Below, piece by piece: positions 17,269-26,284 of a stretch of 64,000 nt of DNA. Under the pieces are notes generated by a model. It was not told where the DNA came from, made no database searches, and worked only from the letters and a program-made list of their open reading frames with translations. The translations under genes were made by a program, and so were the position numbers. Every line of letters starts with the position of its first letter. Position 1 is the first letter of the stretch. The stretch comes from Oceaniferula marina. GTDB taxonomy: Bacteria; Verrucomicrobiota; Verrucomicrobiia; Verrucomicrobiales; Akkermansiaceae. The DNA lies in the NCBI RefSeq assembly GCF_013391475.1, contig NZ_JACBAZ010000004.1, positions 558,001 to 622,000 on the forward strand, given 5' to 3'.

Positions 17269-18801
17269 TCATTGGCCAACACCAGCTCCTCCTTCTAGAG
17301 CTTCCTCAAGTGTACCCGCATTTTTCTCTGCTCTTTTAGACGCCGCAGGCCACTTCTTGAAAGTCAATAGATGTCTTTGAACCACGCGTTGAGCTGGCCC
17401 AAACGCCCACATTTTTTTACCCATCCATTCGACATACATTCCTGATTCTTCAGCAGCCCTTTCGAGAGGGTCTTGTCGTAAATTGAACAACAACGGAGCG
17501 GTGAGAGCTTCTTTTGCTCCTGACCAACCGTGGTTCTGCACAATGAAATGAGCCTTCCAATCACCATAGCGCACTGCCTGTAACGTTGTTCTCTCATAGT
17601 AGAGAATCTCCTTACGCTTTGACTGGCCTTTACCAGCTATCATTTCCATTTGATTGTATCCGTCTAGATGAGCCTTGTGCCCCTTATAGCCAGTTAACAA
17701 CTTTTCTTGAAGATCTGCAGGTCCTCCTGCAGCTGCAACCAAGGTAGGAAGAAGATCCATAGCATCAATAATACCATTATTAACAGATCCAGACTCAATT
17801 TTTCCTGGCCAACGAACTAACAAAGGAACCCTCACTCCTCCTTCCCACGTCGTCCCTTTCTCGCCATGAAACGGGGTCATTCCTCCGTCAGGCCAAGTTA
17901 GGATTTCAGGGCCGTTATCAGCTGAAAAAATAACAATCGTATTGTTTGCCACACCAAGTTTATCCAGTTCATCCAATACTTCGCCAACATGATCATCCAA
18001 GTCTTTCATCACCACCTCTTGAAGCCCTTGCCCATCAACACCGAGCTGCGCTTTATACTTGGGTGAAAGGTGAGTCCATACATGCGCGCGGGATGGACAA
18101 TGCCAGACGAAAAACGGCTCTTTTTTAGCCACCGAGTCCCTGATGAATTTTAACGTATGTTTATTCACCTCATCATCTAAAGTCTTCATGCGTTCGGGAG
18201 GTAGCGGGCCGTCGTCTTCAATACGCTGTTTGCCCGGTCCAGTCGACCATGCATGAATCACATTGCGAGGTGCAAACTGCTTGGCTTCCTCTCCTTTCGG
18301 AAATTCAGGATCAGACGTATACTCCATTGCATTGAGATGATATAACCACCCCCAAAATTCATCGAACCCATGCATTGTAGGGAGAAATTCATCACGATCA
18401 CCTAAATGGTTTTTGCCAAATTGACCTGTCCGGTATCCCTGTATCTTGAGTAGTTCAGGCAACGTGGGGGTGTCAGGATTAAGGCCGATAGGATCACCGG
18501 GTAGACCGACAGTATGTAGTCCAGTTCTAACGGGGAATTGGCCGGTAATCATGGCTGATCTTCCAGCGGTGCAAGTTGGCTGGGCATAATAATCCGTAAA
18601 AAGTGCGCCCTCCTTGGCTAAACGGTCAATATTGGGTGTGCGACTGCTCATTAATCCTCGATGATAGGCTCCAACATTCAACATACCTACATCATCAGTT
18701 AGTATGATCAGGATGTTGGGTGGTGCAGATTCTGCTATCACCGTTTCCCCAGCTAAGAACAAGCCAGCGCAAAGACTGAACATCGTGTTTATTGTTTTCA
18801 T
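17269..18801 (-). CDS. Exported sulfatase (FGly-type)
   Basis: 510 residues with a signal peptide (ends about VIAESA, residue 26), the metal-binding start NILIILTDDVG, and the formylglycine site CTAGR (Cys77) in PTCTAGRSAMITG, the CxAxR variant of the sulfatase signature. FGKNHLGD and FSADNGPE supply further active-site residues. It cleaves sulfate esters outside the cytoplasm; no substrate can be assigned. No maturase gene is in the window. It lies inside the AT-richer segment at comM. Confidence 0.9.
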   Translation of the reverse strand: MKTINTMFSLCAGLFLAGETVIAESAPPNILIILTDDVGMLNVGAYHRGLMSSRTPNIDRLAKEGALFTDYYAQPTCTAGRSAMITGQFPVRTGLHTVGLPGDPIGLNPDTPTLPELLKIQGYRTGQFGKNHLGDRDEFLPTMHGFDEFWGWLYHLNAMEYTSDPEFPKGEEAKQFAPRNVIHAWSTGPGKQRIEDDGPLPPERMKTLDDEVNKHTLKFIRDSVAKKEPFFVWHCPSRAHVWTHLSPKYKAQLGVDGQGLQEVVMKDLDDHVGEVLDELDKLGVANNTIVIFSADNGPEILTWPDGGMTPFHGEKGTTWEGGVRVPLLVRWPGKIESGSVNNGIIDAMDLLPTLVAAAGGPADLQEKLLTGYKGHKAHLDGYNQMEMIAGKGQSKRKEILYYERTTLQAVRYGDWKAHFIVQNHGWSGAKEALTAPLLFNLRQDPLERAAEESGMYVEWMGKKMWAFGPAQRVVQRHLLTFKKWPAASKRAEKNAGTLEEALEGGAGVGQ

Positions 18802-18944
18802 GGTTTATAAAATGGTTACTGGTCGGAAGATTACACTAACGATGTGAATACATCAACTTGTAAATTTGTCATCTTGACTCAGATGTTTTTGAATCTATAG
18901 TTTCAGACCCTCATTCAGTATTTTAACAATTTCTCCCTCAAATA

Positions 18945-19847
18945 ATGAAACTAACATCACAGCCCCTCACCATGCTAATGGCATCGTCACTCATACTATG
19001 CTCACATTTAGCCGCTCAAGAAAACCAACCGAGTCACAAATACGCGAAAGTTGATCAACTCTATGAATCGATCTCGCCACATTGGAAAGCATTCAAGCTT
19101 ATCACGGAAATCGACCATTCCCGACTAGCTGAAAAAGCAGGAGCTACGATGCCTCCTGCGAAAGTTGCCATTTTTTCAGACACCAAGGTTAACTCGATTC
19201 TCATGCAAATTAACCCCATGGTCGGCATCGATTTGCCCCATAAAATACTTGTGTTTTCAGAAGGAGACACATCCAAAGCCAAAATAGCAACTCCGCGGGC
19301 CGCTTTTCTCAAAAAAAGGCATCACCTTGCAGATCAAAAAGCTGTTAAACCACTTCTACAATACGATACGAATCTTAAAAAGATTCTCGATGGTGTTCCG
19401 CCTTCCTCTTTTGCTCCCATTCAGCTTGAAACGGTGAAGCAAGGTTTTGGAATCATTACCATTAACTCCAATTTTAATTTTGCGGAATCTATTCAGCGCA
19501 TTAAAAAAGTCGTGCTTTCCCAAGGTGACACTGTTTGGTTTGCTGATCTCAATTACCAAGCCGATGCAGCACAACTCGGAATCACTATCAGGCCCGCAAC
19601 CCTTCTGCTCTTCGGTGGTCCGCGCCCTGGCGCTATGGCCATGGCCAAAGCTCCCAAGCTAGGACTCGATGCCTTCTGCCAAAAACTCTTGGTCCTAGAG
19701 GACGGAGACGGCAAGGTGAGCATCCACTACAACAGCATTACCGAGTTCGCAAAACTTCATTATGATGTAAGCAGCAAGCCACAAGAGGTGATCAACACGC
19801 GCCTCGAAGCAACGTTTAAAAAAGCACTCTCAAAACCCTCCAAGTAA
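18945..19847 (+). CDS. Exported protein with two DUF302 domains
   Basis: 300 residues with a signal peptide (ends near SHLAAQ, residue 25). Two DUF302-type units can be seen: ITEIDHSRLAEKAG with AKVAIFSDTKVNSILMQ and GIDLPHKILVF, then KVVLSQGDTVWFADLNYQ with PATLLLFGGPRPG and the closing LVLEDGDGKVSIHYNSI. DUF302 proteins are small, often exported, and of unknown function. It is divergent from the sulfatase gene across 143 bases. Confidence 0.72.
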   Translation: MKLTSQPLTMLMASSLILCSHLAAQENQPSHKYAKVDQLYESISPHWKAFKLITEIDHSRLAEKAGATMPPAKVAIFSDTKVNSILMQINPMVGIDLPHKILVFSEGDTSKAKIATPRAAFLKKRHHLADQKAVKPLLQYDTNLKKILDGVPPSSFAPIQLETVKQGFGIITINSNFNFAESIQRIKKVVLSQGDTVWFADLNYQADAAQLGITIRPATLLLFGGPRPGAMAMAKAPKLGLDAFCQKLLVLEDGDGKVSIHYNSITEFAKLHYDVSSKPQEVINTRLEATFKKALSKPSK

Positions 19848-19913
19848 GTTATAGTTGATCGATAAGCGGAACCTCACAATCGACTAACGCATTAAATGCA
19901 TGAATCGGCTAAC

Positions 19914-21461
19914 TCACATCATGAGCTTTCGGTCCAAGGTCCGGTATTGGATCGCTTCCAAGATATGCTGAGGCTGAATATTTTCAGACGCTTCCAGATC
20001 GGCCAGTGTTCTGGCAACTTTGAGAATGCGGTCGTATGCACGTGCTGAGAAATTGAGGTTGGTCATGGCGTGTTCTAGATAGCCCGATGCAGTGGCATCA
20101 ATCTGGCAATGCCGGTGCATGAGTTTACTGGGCATATCGGCATTAGTCCTGATGTTAGGGTGAGCCACAAATCGCGTTTCTTGAATCGTGCGCGCAGCTT
20201 GCACGCGCTTGCGGACCGTTGCGGATGATTCCCCTGTTTGTTGAGATGAAAGATCTTTGTATTCAACGATGGGGACTTCAACGTGGATGTCCAGGCGGTC
20301 CAACAGCGGGCCACTGATTCGCTGCCGGTAACGTTCAACCTGGGGAGGAGAACATCGACACTCCCTTTTCGGATCTCCATAATAACCACAAGGACATGGA
20401 TTCATCGCGGCCACCACCATGCACTGGCAAGGGAAAGTCAAACTCCCGGCGGCTCTTGAAATGGTCACTTTCCCATCTTCGATTGGCTGCCTCATCACCT
20501 CCAGCGTCTGGCGCCTGAATTCAGGCAACTCATCCAGAAAAAGAACCCCATGGTGAGCCAAAGACACTTCCCCAGGACCAGGCATCGTTCCACCCCCTAA
20601 CAATCCAACATCCGATATCGTATGGTGAGGGGCCCTGAACGGCCTGGTCACCAGCAAGGCGTCCTCCTTGCTTAACATTCCAGCGATGGAATGAATCTTT
20701 GTCGCCTCAATCGCTTCCTCCTCGGTAGGATCCGGCAAAATCGTCGGCAAGCGTTTGGCGATCATCGATTTACCGGTTCCCGGAGGTCCGATCATAAGCA
20801 AATTATGAAAGCCCGCCGCCGCTACTTCCAGCGCCCGTTTCACCTGATACTGCCCCTTGACGTCCTCCAAACCGATTTCAGCATGCCGACTCGCAGCAAA
20901 TAACTCGCGCTGATCAAGGAAAAAGGGCTTCATCAGCCGCTGCCCGGTTAACAAATCCCATGCTTCGCGCAAGTTCTCCACGCCATACACCTCCACACCT
21001 TCAACGATGGCAGCCTCACGCGCATTCGCCAATGGGACAATCACGCGAGTGCGGCCCCGCCGCTTGGCCTCGATCACCATCGGCAACACACCTCGAATCG
21101 GCCTGACCATACCATCCAATGCCAACTCGCCAGCAATACTGTACAGCTCCGGGTGAAGCACCCTCTCGTTCTCTGAGGTCAAGGCCAGAGCCAAGGCAAT
21201 CGGCAAATCAAAACGAGGGCCTTCTTTTTTTAGATCCGCCGGGGCTAAATTAACGGTTTTCACCCCATCCGCCCAGGATAAGGCGGAATTTGCCAAAGCT
21301 GCAGTCACCCGCTGCGAACTCTCGCGCACCGCCGCATCCGGTAATCCCACCACATTGATTTGAGGTTTTTCTGCCCGAAACGCACCGACTTCAACTTCCA
21401 CCTCAATGCCGTCGACCCCTAAAATGGCAGATGAATACAAGCGGATAACCATACCCGGCAA
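19914..21461 (-). CDS. comM: ComM/YifB family Mg-chelatase-like AAA+ ATPase
   Basis: Full-length 515-residue protein: N-terminal Lon-protease-like fold domain (about 1-170), AAA+ core with Walker A GPPGTGKS, the chelatase-type segment [18 protein letters not shown] (Walker B LFLDE), a zinc-type CPCGYYGD...CRC segment, and the C-terminal bundle. ComM is a hexameric branch-migration helicase used in natural transformation of some bacteria. comM is a known hot spot for island insertion in Acinetobacter; here a second, broken 3' end lies 5.1 kb away. Confidence 0.93.
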   Translation of the reverse strand: MPGMVIRLYSSAILGVDGIEVEVEVGAFRAEKPQINVVGLPDAAVRESSQRVTAALANSALSWADGVKTVNLAPADLKKEGPRFDLPIALALALTSENERVLHPELYSIAGELALDGMVRPIRGVLPMVIEAKRRGRTRVIVPLANAREAAIVEGVEVYGVENLREAWDLLTGQRLMKPFFLDQRELFAASRHAEIGLEDVKGQYQVKRALEVAAAGFHNLLMIGPPGTGKSMIAKRLPTILPDPTEEEAIEATKIHSIAGMLSKEDALLVTRPFRAPHHTISDVGLLGGGTMPGPGEVSLAHHGVLFLDELPEFRRQTLEVMRQPIEDGKVTISRAAGSLTFPCQCMVVAAMNPCPCGYYGDPKRECRCSPPQVERYRQRISGPLLDRLDIHVEVPIVEYKDLSSQQTGESSATVRKRVQAARTIQETRFVAHPNIRTNADMPSKLMHRHCQIDATASGYLEHAMTNLNFSARAYDRILKVARTLADLEASENIQPQHILEAIQYRTLDRKLMM

Positions 21462-22018
21462 ACTAACAAAACCAGACTAACAAGGTAAAGCGCCAATTCC
21501 GTCCTCCAGGTCAAAAATAAGCATCCAAAAAAATGAGCACGTCCGCACCCCAAAAATGGGCCACCCCATCAGCAGTCCCTTCCGTCCTCCCCCCCTCTTT
21601 TTCGGCCCGATTCACCGACAAGGACCCAATTTCAATCCCAAAAGCAATAAACTACTCCATTTTTGCATCCTCTCAAGTCACTTAAAACCAACAATTTAGA
21701 ATCATTCTAAAAAAATAATGAATAAATTCCCTGCTCAGGCATCCAATACTTGTGGGAAACGAAAATTACATAGTGATGACATTTTTACACAAAAATAACT
21801 CATGTTACGGCGTTTAACCCTATGGAAATGATAACATAGCAGAAAGATGACGAAACGAGTGTTTTACCAAGGCCGATGAAACAAATGCATGAAGATCCAT
21901 CAAAGAGCTCCTGCAAAACCCCAAAAAGCCCCGCCTAAACACACTCATTAATGAAACAAAACCTCACTCTCCCTTTCTCCCCCCCATTGTTCGAATTAAC
22001 ATCAAACCAAATAAACCA
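21462..22018. other. Long AT-rich spacer upstream of the sigma factor gene
   Basis: 557 bases between comM (leaving leftwards) and the sigma factor gene (rightwards). No convincing open frame, tRNA or inverted repeat was found. It is AT-rich, with runs such as AAAAAATAATGAATAAA near 21710, and its last 100 bases probably carry the sigma gene promoter and a long leader. Confidence 0.5.
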
Positions 22019-22885
22019 ATGTCTAGATTTGAATCAGATACCAGCCTGCGCCTCTACTTAAGAGAGATCGCCAAGACCGACTTACTCACACCTGAGCAAG
22101 AAGTCGAACTCGCGGAGCGCATTAAAAAAGGCGACAAAAAAGCACGGACCCACATGATCCGGGCCAACCTGCGTCTGGTCGTGAAAATCGCCCAGGACTA
22201 CAGTGGCTACGGACTGCCGCTCGCAGACCTTATCTCCGAAGGCAACATCGGACTGATGAAAGCCGTAGAACGCTTCGACCCCAACAAAGGGGGAAAACTC
22301 AGCACATACGGATCCTGGTGGATCAAACAGTCCATCAAACGGGCCCTCGCCAATCAAAGCAAAACGATTCGGCTACCAGTCCACATGGTGGACAAAATCG
22401 CCCGGATGCGCCGGATTTCCAGTATGATGGCCGAATCCATGGGCCGCGAACCGACCGACAGCGAACTGGCTGAAGAGCTTGGCATCCCACGCCGCAAGCT
22501 GGCTTTGCTGAAGCGGGCTTCCAAACGCCCGACCTCACTGAATGCCCCTGTCTATGAAGATGACAGCGGAGAATACAGTGACCTGATCGGTGATGAACGC
22601 GCCGTGGACCCATTCGAAGCCCTGGATACCAAAACCATGCACGGAGAACTCGATGAGTTACTCGAGATTCTTGACGAACGTGAGAGCCGGATCATCGGAG
22701 CTCGCTTCGGCCTGGATGGTAAAAAACCCATGACTTTGGAGGAAGTAGGAGTCGAATTTGGTGTCACTCGAGAAAGAATTCGACAATTACAGAATATTGC
22801 TCTTGCAAAAATGCGAAAAGCATTGCATAGAAAAGAGGAACCGATGCCCGAGCCCGTTCACGGGTCTTTGGCTGAGGCTTCTTAA
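22019..22885 (+). CDS. RNA polymerase sigma-70 factor (RpoD/RpoS group)
   Basis: 288 residues with sigma region 1.2 (LRLYLREIAKTDLLTPEQE), region 2 (LISEGNIGLMKAVERFDP; KLSTYGSWWIKQSIKRAL), region 3 (RKLALLKRASKRP) and region 4 with a helix-turn-helix (TLEEVGVEFGVTRERIRQLQ). The acidic region 1.1 of housekeeping RpoD is absent, so a group 2 or alternative sigma-A-like factor is more likely, though some Verrucomicrobia have short primary factors. A terminator follows at once. Which promoters it serves cannot be told. Confidence 0.92.
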   Translation: MSRFESDTSLRLYLREIAKTDLLTPEQEVELAERIKKGDKKARTHMIRANLRLVVKIAQDYSGYGLPLADLISEGNIGLMKAVERFDPNKGGKLSTYGSWWIKQSIKRALANQSKTIRLPVHMVDKIARMRRISSMMAESMGREPTDSELAEELGIPRRKLALLKRASKRPTSLNAPVYEDDSGEYSDLIGDERAVDPFEALDTKTMHGELDELLEILDERESRIIGARFGLDGKKPMTLEEVGVEFGVTRERIRQLQNIALAKMRKALHRKEEPMPEPVHGSLAEAS

Positions 22886-22942
22886 AATAAAAAATCAATC
22901 CGGTGCCTCGTTTGGCACTAGGATTGGGATCGTAGGTGTGAA

Positions 22943-22975
22943 GAGCGGTAGGGTCAAACCTGCCGCTCTTTTTCT
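22943..22975 (+). terminator. Terminator of the sigma factor gene
   Basis: An 11-bp stem with one G-U pair (AGAGCGGTAGG at 22943-22953, partner 22960-22970), a 6-base loop and TTTTTC. It also lies near the 3' end of the convergent aminotransferase gene. Confidence 0.9.
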
Positions 22976-23036
22976 GTACTTGATTCCACCACCTTTTCAG
23001 CAGGAACTGCGCCGAAGATGCGGGAGCCGCTCTGAA

Positions 23037-24311
23037 TCAAGAGGCTTCGGAATAAGCCCTGGCAACCTCTTCGGCGATGATTTCAATCCCACCTTTAACG
23101 GTGGCTTCGTCCATCGTGTAGGTCATACGAATGCACTCGTTTCGGTGCTGCCAATCAGAGTCATCCAAACCAAAAAAGAAATAGTGGCCGGAAACAATCA
23201 GCACGCCCCGGGCTTTTAAGCGCTCATACAGCTCACGGGAACTGATCGGGAGCCCTTCAAACCAGAGCCAGAGGAAGAGAGCCCCTTCACTCAAATGCAC
23301 CCGGTAGGGCAAGGCATCATCAAAAGCTTCCGCGACCCACTGTCTGGCGGCTTTGGACTTATCAATGTAGTATGGGCGAACCACCTCGTTGCTCAAAGAC
23401 AGGATCTCCCCGCTTCGCACCAAGGGTTCCATCAGTGCCTGACCGACATTCCCATTGGCGAGGCCCACAATGGCACTCATCGACGCCACGGCTGCGGCCA
23501 CCTCCTCGTTGGCAACAACGATCCCGGTACGGGTTCCTGGCAGTCCGATCTTGGATAAGCTCAGGGTCAACACAATGTTCTCATCCCACACAGGTTCAGC
23601 CTCGGTAAAAATAATATTCGGGAAGGGTGCGCCATAAGCGTTATCAATGATAAGAGGAATCCCGTTTGTTTTAGCCAGCTCCGCCAACTTGGCAATTTCG
23701 TTGTCCGTCAACACATTCCCGGTCGGGTTGGTTGGACGGGATACACAAATTGCGGCGACGTCATCATCTACTTTCAGATGATCGAAATCCACCCGGTACT
23801 TAAAGTCGTGCTCACCGAGCTTTTCGATGCAGGGTTTGACGGCTCGAAAAATATCCTCTCCAACCGACTGGTTGGCATAACCAATGTATTCAGGAACGAG
23901 TGGCAGCAAAATCTTTTTACGGCGCCCATCCTGGAAGGCTCCGGCCAGAGCGTTAAACAAAAAGAAAAAAGCAGTCTGCCCACCGGAGGTCACCGCAATA
24001 TTTTTAGCGCTGATATCCCAGCCAAAACTCTCCCGGAATAAGTTAGCCAGAGCTTCCAAAAAATGAGGGTTCCCGCGGGGAGGATCATAGTTGGACAGCA
24101 TTTTTTCAAAAGCTCCGTCAGAGCCCATGATTTCCTGCATTCTTCTGCGCCACAAAGCATTCACTTCGGGAATGTGAGCAGGCTGCCCGCCGCCCAGCAT
24201 CTTTGTATCAGGGCCACCCAAGGCCATGGCGGTCCCCAAGTCATCCATCAATTCCTCGATTCCACTACCGCCACAAAGGCGCTGCCCAAAGTTTGAAAAT
24301 TGCTCGCTCAT
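23037..24311 (-). CDS. avtA: Valine-pyruvate aminotransferase
   Basis: PLP-dependent fold-type I enzyme that exchanges amino groups between valine/2-oxoisovalerate and alanine/pyruvate. The 424 residues follow E. coli AvtA closely along the chain: MLGGGQPAHIPE, NYDPPRGNPHFLEAL, PLVPEYIGYAN, CVSRPTNPTGNV, IDNAYGAPFPNIIF, the PLP-lysine segment LSLSKIGLPGTRTG, and FLWLWFEGLPIS. It reads towards the sigma factor gene. Confidence 0.93.
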   Translation of the reverse strand: MSEQFSNFGQRLCGGSGIEELMDDLGTAMALGGPDTKMLGGGQPAHIPEVNALWRRRMQEIMGSDGAFEKMLSNYDPPRGNPHFLEALANLFRESFGWDISAKNIAVTSGGQTAFFFLFNALAGAFQDGRRKKILLPLVPEYIGYANQSVGEDIFRAVKPCIEKLGEHDFKYRVDFDHLKVDDDVAAICVSRPTNPTGNVLTDNEIAKLAELAKTNGIPLIIDNAYGAPFPNIIFTEAEPVWDENIVLTLSLSKIGLPGTRTGIVVANEEVAAAVASMSAIVGLANGNVGQALMEPLVRSGEILSLSNEVVRPYYIDKSKAARQWVAEAFDDALPYRVHLSEGALFLWLWFEGLPISSRELYERLKARGVLIVSGHYFFFGLDDSDWQHRNECIRMTYTMDEATVKGGIEIIAEEVARAYSEAS

Positions 24312-24437
24312 CGTTTATCTGGCATGCGTTACGCTGCAGAGCTAGCAATAAAGCTGTCTTATGACCACCCTAATAAGCGCAAAAAAGCGGTCCCTTTCGG
24401 ATACCGCCTTTTAAAAAATACACAAATCCAAGCTACC

Positions 24438-24929
24438 TTACTCAGCCGGACGACTTGGGTCACCTACCTCCGGCGGTTGAATATCAGGAACCTCGGCTGG
24501 GGGTGGCACATCAGGTGTCAGCGGAGCCGCACCCGGACCACCCGTTACCTGAACTTCATTGGGAGAACGCTTCTCACCCAACATGACTGATGGGACAAAA
24601 CCCACATCCCCATTGTTGACCACTTCAACTTTCACATAGGCGCCCTTGGTCGAAATCACCTTCACATCTGTAAAATTTTTCAGCATCTTGTTCGGCTGAT
24701 CGTCCCCGGTAGGGTAACGGGAAAAAAATGCTGTATTGTCAGAAAGGGTCTGTAAAAACGATCCGGTCGCGTAGGATGGACCTGCAGGGCTTTGATCCCC
24801 CGGCATGGCAGCACCGCCAGGAGGATACAATGGATTGTAGGCGTCCCCTCCAGGTAAGGGCTGGTTAAAATCACAGCTCGCCAGCACCAGAGCCAGTGAA
24901 GATAGAGAAAAAAGAACCGTTTGTTTCAT
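24438..24929 (-). CDS. SH3-like lipoprotein
   Basis: A 163-residue lipoprotein precursor: MKQTVLFSLSSLALVLASC gives a signal peptide with lipobox LASC, followed by a Pro/Gly-rich linker and a small beta domain (VKVISTKGAYVKVEVV, then GDVGFVPSVML) that resembles a bacterial SH3 domain. The tail is Pro-rich (PDVPPPAEVPDIQPP). A GTG six bases upstream (24935) has AGGTG in front at better spacing, so the true start may include two more residues. Function unknown; the SH3b fold often binds cell-wall peptides. Confidence 0.65.
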   Translation of the reverse strand: MKQTVLFSLSSLALVLASCDFNQPLPGGDAYNPLYPPGGAAMPGDQSPAGPSYATGSFLQTLSDNTAFFSRYPTGDDQPNKMLKNFTDVKVISTKGAYVKVEVVNNGDVGFVPSVMLGEKRSPNEVQVTGGPGAAPLTPDVPPPAEVPDIQPPEVGDPSRPAE

Positions 24930-24962
24930 AGGCACTTATGATGCACCTGAATACGAAAAAGG

Positions 24963-25859
24963 TCAACGTAATTTCAAATATTCCTCGGCAGCCTCGAGCC
25001 AATGACGCGGGATGACATCATGCTCTTCTATCAGCCTAGCAGGTAGCATCGCCGTGTGTACCGGTCGACGCTCTCTGAAAAAATCCACCTTGTGGATGGA
25101 GGACTCTACGAACTCTCCTGTCAAAGAAATGTCATCATGCTGTTGAGCCAAACGGCACACCTCCTTCGCATAAGAAAACCAACTTTCAGGAGGGCCCGAA
25201 TTACACAAATGATATAAGCCACTGGCATTAGCCTGAAGCAAGTGATCCACCCATTCTACAATATCATGGGTATAGGTGGGAACAGAATACTTATCACCAA
25301 TCAGGTGCTGCACCTGCCCGGATCGAGCCCGCTCTAACACCGAATCAAAATGCGAGCCCCGATTTGATCCGACCGGGCCAAACAGCCAGGAAACGCGGCC
25401 AACCAAGGATGAGGCGCAAGCACCTAACACCGCACGCTCTCCTGCTAGTTTTGTTTGACCATACACATTGACTGGAACAGCAGCATCCTCTTCCCTTCTG
25501 CGCCCGGGTTCTTCTCCACCAAAAACATAATCCGTGCTAAAGTGCACCATCCGTATCCCCTTTTCTGCTGCGAATTCTGCCATCACCCGGGGAGCATCCA
25601 CATTCACTTTCCAAGCCAATGAGTCATCATCCAAACAAGCTTCCAAGCCAGAAATGGCAGCGGGGTTAATGATCACATCATACGCCTGCTCTGACCAAAG
25701 CCGTTCCAGGCAGGAACGCAGGGCCAGTGTATCCGAAAGGTCCACATCCTGTCGGGTCAAATAGCGAAGGCTGTGGCGGCACTCCGGGTCCTGCCCCCAC
25801 AACAAACGAAAAGCTCCACCGAGTCTTCCGGTGGAGCCTGTAAGCAAAACATGCATCAA
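24963..25859 (-). CDS. RmlD-like sugar-nucleotide reductase (extended SDR)
   Basis: 298 residues with the Rossmann motif LLTGSTGRLGGAF near the N-terminus, INPAAISGLEAC, FSTDYVFGGEEPG and the active-site VYGQTKLAGE (Tyr-x3-Lys). These are features of dTDP-4-dehydrorhamnose reductase (RmlD/RfbD), but the gene stands alone with no rmlA, rmlB or rmlC, so the substrate could be another activated deoxysugar. It follows the DUF-type small membrane gene on the same strand by 26 bases and precedes the lipoprotein gene by 33. Confidence 0.82.
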   Translation of the reverse strand: MMHVLLTGSTGRLGGAFRLLWGQDPECRHSLRYLTRQDVDLSDTLALRSCLERLWSEQAYDVIINPAAISGLEACLDDDSLAWKVNVDAPRVMAEFAAEKGIRMVHFSTDYVFGGEEPGRRREEDAAVPVNVYGQTKLAGERAVLGACASSLVGRVSWLFGPVGSNRGSHFDSVLERARSGQVQHLIGDKYSVPTYTHDIVEWVDHLLQANASGLYHLCNSGPPESWFSYAKEVCRLAQQHDDISLTGEFVESSIHKVDFFRERRPVHTAMLPARLIEEHDVIPRHWLEAAEEYLKLR

Positions 25860-25885
25860 CTCAGAGAGTCCGGTGAATACAGTGA

Positions 25886-26194
25886 TTATCCAATGAACAT
25901 CTCATCCTCGAGATCCGGAAATTCATTACCGGAAACCCCAGCATCACGAATACTCCTCAGTGTCCGCTGGGACCCCCGGCGGGACTGCGGACCGTTCACC
26001 TTGTCCACCACAATTTCAACAACAGAGGGAACCAAGGCACAAAGGCCAATCGCAGCCAAAGCAAATGCCACCGGCCGTCTGGCATCACGATGCATTAAAT
26101 CCCCGACAACAACACCCGCTGCGGCCCCAATCACGGCTGGGGCAAAGGAAGCACTGGTATCAACCCAATTTTTATCTGACTGATCTTGCGACAT
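25886..26194 (-). CDS. Small membrane protein of unknown function
   Basis: A 102-residue protein with a glycine/alanine-rich hydrophobic segment (AVIGAAAGVVVGDLM, about 20-34) and a second span (AFALAAIGLCALVPSVVEIVV, about 43-63), followed by a polar tail ending in acidic residues. Not recognised. It is co-directional with the RmlD-like gene and close to it, so it may be co-transcribed. Confidence 0.6.
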   Translation of the reverse strand: MSQDQSDKNWVDTSASFAPAVIGAAAGVVVGDLMHRDARRPVAFALAAIGLCALVPSVVEIVVDKVNGPQSRRGSQRTLRSIRDAGVSGNEFPDLEDEMFIG

Positions 26195-26284
26195 GCCCTT
26201 ACCCTACTGCCAGACTACGGATGAGAAAAGCGCAAAGTTCACTATCCGCGACACCAAAACAAGATTCTGATTTCATCACACCAC

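Larger units (their letters stand above)
14800..19913. mobile_element. Putative horizontally acquired segment lodged at comM
   Basis: The segment between the comM remnant and the 3' end of the complete comM holds five genes (AraC regulator, DUF4345, atypical SDR, sulfatase, DUF302 protein). Hand counts on 60-base lines gave 24/60, 24/60 and 28/60 G+C here (lines at 17101, 18661, 15301) against 33/60, 31/60 and 37/60 in asnS, comM and serA. The comM 3' ends act as diverged direct repeats at its borders. No integrase is inside, so allelic recombination between comM genes is the simplest mechanism. Confidence 0.55.
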
